Assembly: GCA_036555755.1 (NCBI GenBank)
Contig: DATBKS010000260.1
Location: 1 to 12,881, forward strand
From: JAICJR01 sp036555755
Lineage (GTDB): Bacteria; Actinomycetota; Thermoleophilia; Solirubrobacterales; Thermoleophilaceae
Direction of reading: 5' to 3'
DNA: 12,881 bases
The translations under genes were made by a program, and so were the position numbers. Of the stretch, positions 7,160 through 12,881 are shown piece by piece; position 1 is the stretch's first letter, and each line of letters starts with the position of its first letter. The notes beneath the pieces are model-generated. The model did no database searches and was not told the DNA's origin. It saw only the letters and a list, made by a program, of their open reading frames with translations.

Positions 7160-7257
7160 CGATGAGCGCTAGTGCGCCAGCTCGGGGGTGGCCTTAGGGT
7201 GATCGCACGGGCTCGCTGCCCCGAGCCTCTCGGCCCCCTACTCGCGCGTCCGCCGGC
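7160..7257. other. Non-coding stretch upstream of a gene remnant
   Basis: This lies between the small hypothetical gene and the gene remnant. All three plus-strand frames are either closed or have poor codon bias. I see no RNA gene or clear promoter in it. Confidence 0.4.
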
Positions 7258-7374
7258 TCACCGCGGCGGTATGCAGAAAGGAATCTGAACGGCCCCAACG
7301 ACTGGGAGGTCGAGATCGTGAACAACAGCGGACAGAAGGTCACGTTCACGGTGTACACCGTCTGCGCCAAGTAG
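7258..7374 (+). pseudogene. C-terminal remnant of a probable secreted protein
   Basis: The frame ending at TAG 7372-7374 reads LNGPNDWEVEIVNNSG then QKVTFTVYTVCAK. This resembles the final beta-strands of secreted actinobacterial proteins that end in W-x-V...N-x-S...FT-x-Y-x-V-C. From about base 7285 nearly every third codon position is G or C. Before that the bias collapses, and the expected Gly-Gly-Tyr run can be rebuilt only by adding one base near 7270. There is no start codon or ribosome binding site in frame; the frame is closed upstream by TAG at 7195. I read it as the tail of a decayed or truncated gene. A very short functional gene cannot be fully excluded. Confidence 0.5.
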
Positions 7375-7387
7375 ACGAGGACGTGCT

Positions 7388-7421
7388 GGGCGGGGGCGAG
7401 CGACGTACACTCGCCCCGCCC
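7388..7421. promoter_or_regulatory. GC-rich dyad with embedded -10-like element upstream of the redoxin gene
   Basis: The arms 7388-7400 and 7410-7421 pair over 12 bases with one bulged G, around a 9-base loop. TACACT at 7406-7411, a plausible -10 hexamer, lies in the loop and right arm. It may be an operator covering the promoter, or a hairpin ending transcription of the upstream remnant. No U-tract follows it. Confidence 0.4.
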
Positions 7422-7426
7422 ACTCC

Positions 7427-7434
7427 AAAGGAGG
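7427..7434 (+). promoter_or_regulatory. Strong ribosome binding site of the redoxin gene
   Basis: AAAGGAGG is a near-perfect anti-16S match, 6 bases before the ATG at 7441. Confidence 0.8.
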
Positions 7435-7440
7435 CAGCAC

Positions 7441-8052
7441 ATGCGTGCCGACATCGTCCCCGGCGCCCGCTTCCCGGACTACGAGCTCACCGACACCGAC
7501 AAGCAGCGGCGCAAGCTGAGCGATCTGCAGGGTGGCGATCCGATGATCCTCATCCTGTCGCGCGGGCACTTCTGCCCGAAGGACCACCAGCAGCACCTCG
7601 AGCTCGCGGCCTTCTATCCCAAGATCGCGGTGGCCTACACGAAGGTCGTGACGATCTCCACCGACAACATCCTCGAGGGGCGCGAGTTCAAAGCCGCGGT
7701 CGGGGCCCAGTGGCCGTTCCTATGCGACCCGGGTCGAAAGATCCAGAAGGACCTCGACATCCAGGAGTACACCGACCCGCACCACGACCCGATGATCCCG
7801 CACACGCTCGTGCTCGACCCGGGCCTCGTGATCCACAAGATCTACAACGGCTACTGGTTCTGGGGGCGCCCGTCGACCTTCGACCTGTGGCAGGACCTGC
7901 GCGAGATCACGCGCAAGATCCGCCCCGACTGGGAGCTCGGCGCGCCCGGACTGCGGGAGCAGTGGGAGAACGGCGACAAGTCCCAGTTCTGGCCGTATGA
8001 CGAGCAGGCCGCCAAGGAGATCGAGGCGATCGTCAGCGCAAGCCACCGATGA
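7441..8052 (+). CDS. Redoxin-domain (AhpC/TSA-like, thioredoxin-fold) protein
   Basis: The 203-residue protein begins at an ATG with a strong ribosome binding site. The N-terminus (VPGARFPDYELTDTDKQRRKLSDLQGG) is the usual opening of peroxiredoxin-like proteins. The following strand leads into SRGHFCPKDHQQH, placing C45 at the peroxidatic position with Arg41 nearby. The only other cysteine, C95 (FLCDPG), lies just before the conserved loop where strand 4 begins. The cis-proline region is probably MIPHTLVLDPGLVIHKIYNGYWFWGRP (117-143). The tail (about 165-190) is specific to this subgroup. It probably reduces peroxides or acts as a thiol oxidoreductase in the cytoplasm; no signal peptide is seen. 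The downstream gene starts within its stop codon. Confidence 0.85.
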   Translation: MRADIVPGARFPDYELTDTDKQRRKLSDLQGGDPMILILSRGHFCPKDHQQHLELAAFYPKIAVAYTKVVTISTDNILEGREFKAAVGAQWPFLCDPGRKIQKDLDIQEYTDPHHDPMIPHTLVLDPGLVIHKIYNGYWFWGRPSTFDLWQDLREITRKIRPDWELGAPGLREQWENGDKSQFWPYDEQAAKEIEAIVSASHR

Positions 8053-8471
8053 GTTCCGCCCTCGAGCCGTTCGATGCGCTGATCGGCACCTGGGACACCG
8101 AGGCGAAGCATCGGCTGGTGGACGAAGTCGTGACGGGCAACGTCACGTACGAGTGGCTGGAGGGCGGCCAGTTCATCGTTCAGCGGTCGCATAACGACCA
8201 TGAGCTGTTCCCAGACGCGATCTGTGTGATCGGGCCGCCCGAGGAGGGCGACGGGCTGGTGATGGAGTACTTCGACTCGCGCGGCGTACGCCGGACCTAC
8301 GGCATCTCGCTGTCGGACGGCGTCCTGCGCATGTGGCGCGACGCCCCTGGGTTCGACCAGCGCTCGTCCGCCACGCTGGGCCCCGACTCCTTCGAGATGC
8401 TGCACCAGCTCGCCGAGACGCCGGGCGACTGGCAGGACGACCTGCGGGTCACCTACCGCCGGCGCGGCTAG
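8049..8471 (+). CDS. Small beta-rich protein, DUF1579/lipocalin-like
   Basis: This protein has 140 residues, starting at an ATG that overlaps the redoxin stop (ATGA), so the two are translationally coupled. It opens with FDALIGTWDTEAKH, the G-x-W motif typical of lipocalin-like or nitrobindin/DUF1579 barrels. Alternating strands follow (VTYEWLEGGQFIVQRSHN, LVMEYFDSRGVRRTYGISL, GVLRMWRDAP). Proteins of this shape bind small hydrophobic or cofactor ligands; the ligand here is unknown. It has no cysteine in the visible redox sense and no signal peptide. Its 3' end overlaps the convergent ThiF-type gene by 23 bases. Confidence 0.7.
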   Translation: MSSALEPFDALIGTWDTEAKHRLVDEVVTGNVTYEWLEGGQFIVQRSHNDHELFPDAICVIGPPEEGDGLVMEYFDSRGVRRTYGISLSDGVLRMWRDAPGFDQRSSATLGPDSFEMLHQLAETPGDWQDDLRVTYRRRG

Positions 8472-9633
8472 CTCCGGGCGAGCAGCGCTCGCAGCCCAGG
8501 TGCGCCGGCAGCGCGTCGATCGTCACGCTCATCGAGCGCAGGTCGACGATGTGCGCGCGGCCGAGTGTCGACGGCTCGGCGATTCCGGACAGGTGATGGG
8601 TCACGTCCGCCGCGACCCATCCGCCGATCAGGGCGCAAGCGGGACCGAAGGTCCCCGCGGGCGACGGTCGCGCCGTTCGGGCCGCGACCACCGCGTCGAA
8701 CAACGGAAACGCCTCGCGCATCTGCGCTTCGAGGCAGGCGAAGCACGCCGTTCTCCCGGGCACGTACAGCGGCCCGATCCGCGCGACCGGCGGGAAGTGG
8801 CTCATCGTGATGTAGGGAATGCCGCGCTCGAAGCAGGCAGCGTCCACCCAGCGCTCGATCAGGTGCGCGGGCCGGTCGGCAGCGTCGACGACGATGTCGG
8901 CGCCGGCGATGACGCGGCCGACGTCCTCGGGCGATGCGAGCTCCTCGGCGCTGGCGACGACGTCGAGCGCGCTGTCGAAGGCGCGCAACCGCCGCGCCGC
9001 AGCCTCGACCTTGAGCGCGCCCTGGTCGGCTTCCTCGAACAGCACTTGGCGGTTGAAGTTGCTCTCCTCGACTGCGTCGGCGTCGACCACTACGAGCCGC
9101 CCGATCCCCACGCACGCGAGGGCGAGCGCCGCCCAGCTCCCCAGCCCTCCGACTCCGAGCACCGCGACCGTGGAGCGGGCCAGCCTCTCCTGGTACCCGG
9201 CCCTGCCTTGCCCGGGCGGAGCGAGGTCACTCAGGTAACGCAGCTGCCGATCGAGCCGCCCCCTCTGGCGCTCGGATAGGACGTCGTCGTCCGCGGCATC
9301 CTCGACGAGACCTAGCTCCACGAGCTCGCGGATCGCCCCAAGGTCCGCGTCCGGCGGGAGCTCGCGCGTGCCGTCGAGGCTTGCGAGGAAGCGCGCCTCT
9401 GCCTCACCCGCGTCGCCGATCATCAGGTCAGCGTCGCCGCCAGGGCGCAGGAGGTAGAGGTTGCCGTTCCCCGGGGCGACCACCTCGATCGTCTGCTTGA
9501 GCCGGGGCAGCCGCGGGAGCCGCGGCTGCCCGGGCTCGGAGCGGGCTAAGCCGCCTTCGTCAGCGAGACGGCCGGAATCACGCGCGTCTCCAGCTTCTGG
9601 ATCGTCATTGAGGGTCACCTCCCTTCGAGTCAT
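8449..9633 (-). CDS. E1-like (ThiF-family) adenylyltransferase with N-terminal RRE/PqqD-like segment, probable RiPP enzyme
   Basis: From ATG 9633 it has 394 residues, but this start is the outer limit and doubtful. Residues 45-112 (PRLKQTIEVVAPGNGNLYLL, then a helical part) look like the leader-binding PqqD/RRE domain found in front of RiPP cyclodehydratases. Residues 150-350 are the E1 fold: nucleotide loop VLGVGGLGS (158-166), VVVDADAVEESNFNRQ (181-196) with the N-x-x-R-Q block, K208, and DAADRP (250-255). Two zinc motifs are present, C297-x-x-C300 after GPLYVPGRT and C381-x-x-C384 near the end. E1 enzymes adenylate a carboxylate; relatives such as MccB and PaaA act on small peptides. Codons 2-29 show only 14 of 28 G/C third positions, against 23 of 23 for codons 30-52, so true coding may begin after 9546, for example at GTG 9483. 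The frame open to 9816 is rejected. Confidence 0.85.
   Translation of the reverse strand: MTRREVTLNDDPEAGDARDSGRLADEGGLARSEPGQPRLPRLPRLKQTIEVVAPGNGNLYLLRPGGDADLMIGDAGEAEARFLASLDGTRELPPDADLGAIRELVELGLVEDAADDDVLSERQRGRLDRQLRYLSDLAPPGQGRAGYQERLARSTVAVLGVGGLGSWAALALACVGIGRLVVVDADAVEESNFNRQVLFEEADQGALKVEAAARRLRAFDSALDVVASAEELASPEDVGRVIAGADIVVDAADRPAHLIERWVDAACFERGIPYITMSHFPPVARIGPLYVPGRTACFACLEAQMREAFPLFDAVVAARTARPSPAGTFGPACALIGGWVAADVTHHLSGIAEPSTLGRAHIVDLRSMSVTIDALPAHLGCERCSPGASRAGGR
9499..9537 (-). promoter_or_regulatory. Large stem-loop between the small peptide frame and the ThiF enzyme
   Basis: The arms 9505-9516 and 9520-9531 pair perfectly over 12 bases around a 3-base loop. After one G/G mismatch (9504/9532) a further 5 pairs form (9499-9503 with 9533-9537). 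The stem starts 9 bases after the small frame's stop. There is no U-tract, so it would impede or stabilise rather than end transcription. Hairpins in this place often raise precursor levels relative to the modifying enzyme. Confidence 0.6.
9546..9608 (-). CDS. 20-residue peptide, candidate RiPP precursor
   Basis: The frame encodes MTIQKLETRVIPAVSLTKAA and ends in TAG. The start ATG at 9608 has GGAGGTGA exactly 6 bases upstream, a perfect match to the 16S tail, and an in-frame TGA just before it, so no longer form exists. After the ATG, 17 of 19 codons end in G or C, matching the genome style, while the overlapping ThiF frame falls to half over the same bases. It lies 21 bases after the methyltransferase stop and before an E1-like enzyme with a leader-binding segment. 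The peptide lacks cysteine; Ser15, Thr2/8/17, Glu7, Lys5/18 and the C-terminal Ala are possible modification points. I do not recognise the family. An alternative is a regulatory leader frame that couples translation into the ThiF gene. Confidence 0.6.
   Translation of the reverse strand: MTIQKLETRVIPAVSLTKAA
9615..9622 (-). promoter_or_regulatory. Perfect ribosome binding site of the 20-residue peptide
   Basis: Minus-strand GGAGGTGA, 6 bases before ATG 9608, is the longest anti-16S match noticed in the window. It lies inside the ThiF frame counted from 9633 and has no suitable spacing to any ThiF start. Confidence 0.75.
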
Positions 9634-10400
9634 CGCGGGCGGGCAGCCACGTAGACGAGCTTGTGGTGCTCGAGCTCGTCTCCCGACGGATCGAGCGAGC
9701 CGTCGATCAGTTGTCCGTAGACGCCGAGGCACTCGAGGCCGGCGCGCGCGAGCAGCGAGCGCACCCGCGCCTCTGGGTGATGGCGCTGCTCGTGCGGACT
9801 GCTGATCCGCCGCCACAGGTCGGTCGTCGTCCGCTCGAACACGTCGATCACGGTCCGCGCCCGCGCGCCGGGCGCGAGCTCGGCGGATGCCCGCCCGCGC
9901 CAGAGGAAGACAGCCGCCTCAGCCTCGACGCAGAATGTCGAGGCCCAGGTGGTCCGGTAGCCCATGGTGCTGTTGAGGTCCGCCACGAAGATGCCGCCCG
10001 GCGCCAGGTTCCGCCGCGCGCTCCTCAACGCCGCCGTGAGGGCATCGGCGGTGAGCAGGTAGTTGAGGGAATCGCCGAGGCAGGTGACGAGATCGAACTC
10101 GCCGAGGTTGCCGAGTTTCGTCATGTCGCCGCACACGAGGCGCGTGCCGGGCGCCTTCTCCGCGGCCCGGCGCAGCATCTCGGCGGAGGCGTCGGAGCCG
10201 ACGACGCTGTAGCCGCGCTCGAGCAGCGGCAGGAAGCTCTTCCCGCTGCCGCAGGCCATGTCGAGCGCGCGGCGGCCGCTCAGGCCGTGCGCCCGCGCGG
10301 CCTCCTCCAGGGCCGCGAGCCAGCGCGCGTAGTCGTGGTCGTGGGTGAAGTCGTCGTAGAACGGGGCGAAGGCCTGGTATGGGTCGGCTGGTGGGTGCAT
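9630..10400 (-). CDS. Class I SAM-dependent methyltransferase
   Basis: The protein has 256 residues from ATG 10400. The Rossmann motifs are in order: motif I ALDMACGSGKS (45-55), the acidic D70 at the end of strand 2 (VVGSDASAEML), motif II EFDLVTCLGDSLNYL (101-115) and LAPGGIFVADLN (132-143). The N-terminus FAPFYDDFTHDHDYARWL is typical of small-molecule methyltransferases. A GAGGGG lies about 14 bases upstream of the ATG, too far to be a strong ribosome binding site. It is the first gene of the set with the 20-residue peptide and the ThiF-type enzyme; its TGA overlaps the outermost ThiF ATG (ATGA, 9630-9633). The acceptor could be the peptide itself, for instance a carboxylate or N-terminal amine, which is inference from context. 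Confidence 0.88.
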   Translation of the reverse strand: MHPPADPYQAFAPFYDDFTHDHDYARWLAALEEAARAHGLSGRRALDMACGSGKSFLPLLERGYSVVGSDASAEMLRRAAEKAPGTRLVCGDMTKLGNLGEFDLVTCLGDSLNYLLTADALTAALRSARRNLAPGGIFVADLNSTMGYRTTWASTFCVEAEAAVFLWRGRASAELAPGARARTVIDVFERTTTDLWRRISSPHEQRHHPEARVRSLLARAGLECLGVYGQLIDGSLDPSGDELEHHKLVYVAARPR

Positions 10401-10484
10401 GATTGATGGACGACCCCTCTATGAATCGAAAAGGTTTCAGCACTTTGAGTGTCCTTGCGCCAACTCCGAGTGCCCAACTAAGCC
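10401..10484. promoter_or_regulatory. Divergent promoter region, methyltransferase and sigma-factor genes
   Basis: These 84 bases are AT-richer than the surroundings and separate divergent genes, so promoters in both directions are expected. I cannot pick convincing -10/-35 pairs. A minus-strand TGAAAC followed by CGTC recalls an ECF promoter, but the spacing is about four bases too long. Confidence 0.35.
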
Positions 10485-11000
10485 TTGCCGCGGGCGGCCC
10501 AACCGGCGTGGGACTGGGAGGCCGTGCACTCGCGCTGCCTCCGCGAGACTCGCCGCCTCCTGCGGGGCGCCGACGCCGAAGACGCCGCTCAGGAGGCCGC
10601 GCTGCGCGCCTGGATCAAGCGCGGGCAGTGCAGGAACGAGCACGCGCGAGCGGCCTGGGTCGCAAAGATTGCCCGCAACGAGGCGCTCCGGCTGCTGGGC
10701 GCGAACCGTCCGGAGATCGGGGAGGTAGCGGATGAGTCGGCCCGTCCCGCCGTCCCGGATCCCACGTCGGACGCAATCGCCGCGCTCGATTTCGAGCGCG
10801 CGCTCGCCTTGCTCGACGCGCAGGAGTCACGGGTCGCGCGCCTGCGCTTCGTCGAGGATCTGTCGGACAGAGGCGTCGCCGAGCGCATGGGCACACCAAT
10901 CGGAACGGCTAAAGTGCGCCTACACCGGCTGCGCGCCAAGCTTCGTCAGGCCCTGAATGAGTACTCGCCCCAAAACCGCGAAGAAGCAGAACGTCGTTGA
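10485..11000 (+). CDS. ECF-type RNA polymerase sigma factor
   Basis: The 171-residue protein begins at TTG 10485 just after an in-frame TAA; a GTG at 10524 preceded by GGGAGG is an alternative start. Region 2 spans about residues 11-75 (AVHSRCLRETRRLLRGADAE then DAAQEAALRAW), including the helix that melts the -10 element. Region 4 spans about 102-157 with the helix-turn-helix LSDRGVAERMGTPIGTAKVRLHRLRAKL. The linker is short, and there is no extra C-terminal sensor domain. No anti-sigma factor is next to it; instead a winged-helix regulator gene starts inside its 3' end. It is divergent from the methyltransferase/peptide/ThiF set and might control it, which is inference from position only. 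Confidence 0.85.
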   Translation: MPRAAQPAWDWEAVHSRCLRETRRLLRGADAEDAAQEAALRAWIKRGQCRNEHARAAWVAKIARNEALRLLGANRPEIGEVADESARPAVPDPTSDAIAALDFERALALLDAQESRVARLRFVEDLSDRGVAERMGTPIGTAKVRLHRLRAKLRQALNEYSPQNREEAERR

Positions 11001-11625
11001 CCAGCGGTTGGTCAAGGCGATCGGCCACCCGATCAGGACGCAGGCTCTCGCGATCCTGAACGAGCGCGTCGCCAGCCCGAACGAGCTGGCAAAGGAGCTG
11101 GGCGAGCCGCTCGGGGTCGTCTCGTACCACGTGCGCATCCTGCTCGACCTCGGTGCGCTCGAGCTCGTGAGGACCGAGCCGAGGCGTGGCGCGGTGGAGC
11201 ACTACTACCGGGCGGTGATGCGGCCGTTCTTCGACCAGGACGACTGGAACGCGATGCCGAAATCGATGCGGCAGTCGATCTCGGCGGCCACGCTCCGCCT
11301 GATCTGGCAGGACGTCGAGCGCGCGACGAAGAGCGGCGCCTTCGACGCCCGGGACGACCGTCATCTGTCGCGCACGCCTCTTGTGGTCGACGAGCAGGGC
11401 TGGGGCGAGCTTTCCGAGCTGCTCACCGACGCGTTCGAGCGGGCGCTCGACATCGAGGCCGAGAGCGCGTCCAGGCTCGCAAAGAGCGGCGGCGAGGGCC
11501 TCGCCACCAAGCTCGAGATCATGTACTTCGCAAGCTCCGAGCCCGACGGGTCCGACGGCGCGTCGGGGTCGAGCGCCAAGCCACGCCGCAAGCGCGCGGC
11601 GGGCGGCCGCCGCAAGTCCCGCTGA
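10957..11625 (+). CDS. Winged helix-turn-helix (ArsR-like) transcriptional regulator
   Basis: This 222-residue protein starts at ATG 10957, overlapping the sigma-factor gene by 44 bases; AGG six bases upstream is a weak ribosome binding site. Residues about 14-90 form an ArsR-type winged helix: RLVKAIGHPIRTQALAILNE, then SPNELAKELGEPLGVVSYHVRIL as the recognition helices, and the wing ELVRTEPRRGAVEHYY. The middle part (about 90-185) is helical and probably dimerises or senses a ligand. The C-terminus is a Ser/Gly-rich linker ending in a lysine/arginine tail (PRRKRAAGGRRKSR), likely to add nonspecific DNA binding. No metal-binding cysteines are visible. The overlap suggests co-expression with the sigma factor. 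Confidence 0.87.
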   Translation: MSTRPKTAKKQNVVDQRLVKAIGHPIRTQALAILNERVASPNELAKELGEPLGVVSYHVRILLDLGALELVRTEPRRGAVEHYYRAVMRPFFDQDDWNAMPKSMRQSISAATLRLIWQDVERATKSGAFDARDDRHLSRTPLVVDEQGWGELSELLTDAFERALDIEAESASRLAKSGGEGLATKLEIMYFASSEPDGSDGASGSSAKPRRKRAAGGRRKSR

Positions 11626-11634
11626 ACGCGCGGA

Positions 11635-12881
11635 TCAGGCGCCGGCCGGGTCCGTGAACGACAGGTCCCACGATGCCGTGAAGTCGTTCACCACCCCGCG
11701 CACGTCCGCGCTGCGCATGTTCGCCTGATTTACCCAGAGCCACGGGATCGCGGCGGCCTGCTGTGTGATCAGCCGGTCGATCCTTCCCCACGCGTCCGCG
11801 CGTGCGCCCGCTCCGATCAGTGCCTCGCCGCGCCGCATCGCGCGGTCGATCGCCGGATCGTCGAGCTGAGACCAGTTTGAGCTGCCCTCCCGGCTGATCC
11901 GCGTGCCGTCGAACATCGGCTCGAGCACCGCCTGCGGGTCGTAGAAGTCCTTCAGCCAGCCGAGGTCCGGGCAGATGGCCACGTGCGCCGCCGGAACGCC
12001 GCAGAACTTCGAGTACATCGCCGTGCCAGAGACGCTGCGCAGGTTCACCTTCAAGCCGAGAGCGGCCAGCGACCCCTCGAGCACCTGGGCCGCCTGACGA
12101 CCCGTCGGCTCCGTGCCGGTGATCATCAAGAGGCGCGCCTTGCCGGTGTACCTGCCGCTCGGGTAGCCGGCCTTTCGCATGTATGACCTGGCGAGCGCGA
12201 GATCGCCATGCGGGTGGGAGAGGAAGGGCGCTCCCGTGCCGGCAAAGCCGCCCGCCTGACGGAAGCCCGGCATGCTCGGGAACAGGTAGTGCGTGGCGAT
12301 GGTGCCCGCCGCGGGTCCGCCGCGGGTGAGCCTGAGCGCCACTCGGTCGGTAGCGGCGGAGATCGCGCGCCGCACGTTGAGGTTGTTGAGTGGAGGCACC
12401 GTCGTATTGAGCGCGATCAGCAGCACACCGACCCCAGGCGCGAGGGCGATCTGCCGGCGCCGCCGGCTGTCGGCCAGGTCGGAGCGAAGCTGCGAGGCGG
12501 GGGCGCTGAAGTCGCCCGAGACCAGGTTCTGACCGCCGATGATCTGCCGGCTCGCGACGCTCACCGACTGCCCGAGCCGGAAGTCGATCTCGTCCGCGTA
12601 GGCCGGCCGCCAGTCGGTGCGACGGTTCCAGGAGGGGTTGCGCTTCAGCACTGCGCTCACGCCCGGCCTGTAGCGGGCCAGCGTGTACGGCCCGGTCGAG
12701 ATCAGGTGCTCGCCGTATGTGGACGGGTTGGCCTTGTCGTAGCGGCGCGCGAACTCGGGCGGCACGGGCGCCGTGATCGGGAGCGAGAGCGCCTGCACGA
12801 GCAGCGCGGCGGTGGGCGCCGTGAGCCGGAACACGATCGAGTAGCGAGTCGGCGTCTCGATCCCGGAGATCGCCTTCGCCT
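11635..12881 (-). CDS. ABC transporter substrate-binding protein, family 5 (peptide/nickel type), N-terminus outside window
   Basis: The frame is open to the right edge, so the signal sequence and first lobe lie beyond the window; about 415 residues are visible. Motifs of the SBP_bac_5 family are clear: a GIETPTRYSIVFRLTAPTAA strand, the STGPYTLARYRPGVSAVLKRNPSW block, LNNLNVRRAISAATDR, and the late DLGWLKDFYDPQAVLEPMF block. Such proteins are anchored outside the membrane and deliver oligopeptides, nickel or opine-like compounds to a permease, here presumably encoded outside the window. It converges on the winged-helix gene with 9 bases between the stops and no terminator. The ligand cannot be deduced. 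An internal GTG at 12834 is not the real start. Confidence 0.88.
   Translation of the reverse strand, partial: AKAISGIETPTRYSIVFRLTAPTAALLVQALSLPITAPVPPEFARRYDKANPSTYGEHLISTGPYTLARYRPGVSAVLKRNPSWNRRTDWRPAYADEIDFRLGQSVSVASRQIIGGQNLVSGDFSAPASQLRSDLADSRRRRQIALAPGVGVLLIALNTTVPPLNNLNVRRAISAATDRVALRLTRGGPAAGTIATHYLFPSMPGFRQAGGFAGTGAPFLSHPHGDLALARSYMRKAGYPSGRYTGKARLLMITGTEPTGRQAAQVLEGSLAALGLKVNLRSVSGTAMYSKFCGVPAAHVAICPDLGWLKDFYDPQAVLEPMFDGTRISREGSSNWSQLDDPAIDRAMRRGEALIGAGARADAWGRIDRLITQQAAAIPWLWVNQANMRSADVRGVVNDFTASWDLSFTDPAGA

Noticed and set aside
8500..9279. Plus-strand frame of 259 codons opposite ThiF
   Set aside because: Antisense shadow of the E1 domain; no recognisable domain.
9499..9537. 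The stem-loop as a full intrinsic terminator
   Set aside because: It has no U-tract on either strand, and the ThiF gene follows in the same direction without another promoter in sight.
9634..9816. N-terminal extension of the ThiF enzyme from GTG 9816
   Set aside because: Arginine-rich, overlaps the conserved methyltransferase C-terminus, with no ribosome binding site.
9663..10406. Plus-strand frame of 247 codons opposite the methyltransferase
   Set aside because: Antisense shadow of clear SAM-binding motifs.
1..12881. tRNA genes, insertion sequences, CRISPR array, prophage genes
   Set aside because: No tRNA-like cloverleaf, transposase motif, regular repeat array or phage gene was seen while reading both strands.

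Overview
The window is about 70% G+C. Codon third positions are almost always G or C, genes overlap by 1-4 bases, and several starts are GTG or TTG. These traits, and the kinds of proteins (PLDc_N-SHOCT small membrane protein, YbdK-type ligase, actinobacterial ABC pair, wHTH regulators), suggest a soil actinobacterium, perhaps of the Thermoleophilia/Solirubrobacterales; that placement is an impression, not a computed result. I saw no tRNA, rRNA, insertion sequence or CRISPR array.

Layout. 1-363 (+) is the end of a cysteine dioxygenase. It converges on a PhyH-type dioxygenase (360-1169, -), which lies downstream of a PLDc_N-SHOCT membrane protein (1205-1600, -). 1774-3815 (-) is a coupled pair: a YbdK/EgtA-like carboxylate-amine ligase followed by a class II glutamine amidotransferase, with a hairpin terminator at 1730-1757. 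3816-4047 is a divergent control region holding two dyads and a leaderless-type promoter for an ABC ATPase/permease pair (4048-6317, +). Two genes of unknown function (6280-7159, -) converge on that pair. 7160-7440 holds a decayed gene end. It is followed by a redoxin and a small beta-rich protein (7441-8471, +).

The most interesting part is 8449-10400 (-). A methyltransferase gene is followed by a 20-codon open frame (9546-9608) with the strongest ribosome binding site in the window, then a large hairpin (9499-9537), then an E1-like/ThiF adenylyltransferase with a PqqD/RRE-like N-terminal segment and two CxxC zinc motifs. This is the arrangement of a small ribosomally made, modified peptide (RiPP) locus: precursor, activating enzyme and methyltransferase. 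I do not recognise the peptide as a member of any known class. Codon bias supports the 20-codon frame and argues against the overlapping ThiF frame in the same bases.

10485-11625 (+) is divergent from that locus and encodes an ECF-type sigma factor overlapped by a winged-helix regulator. 11635-12881 (-) is the C-terminal part of a family 5 (peptide/nickel-type) ABC substrate-binding protein that runs off the window.
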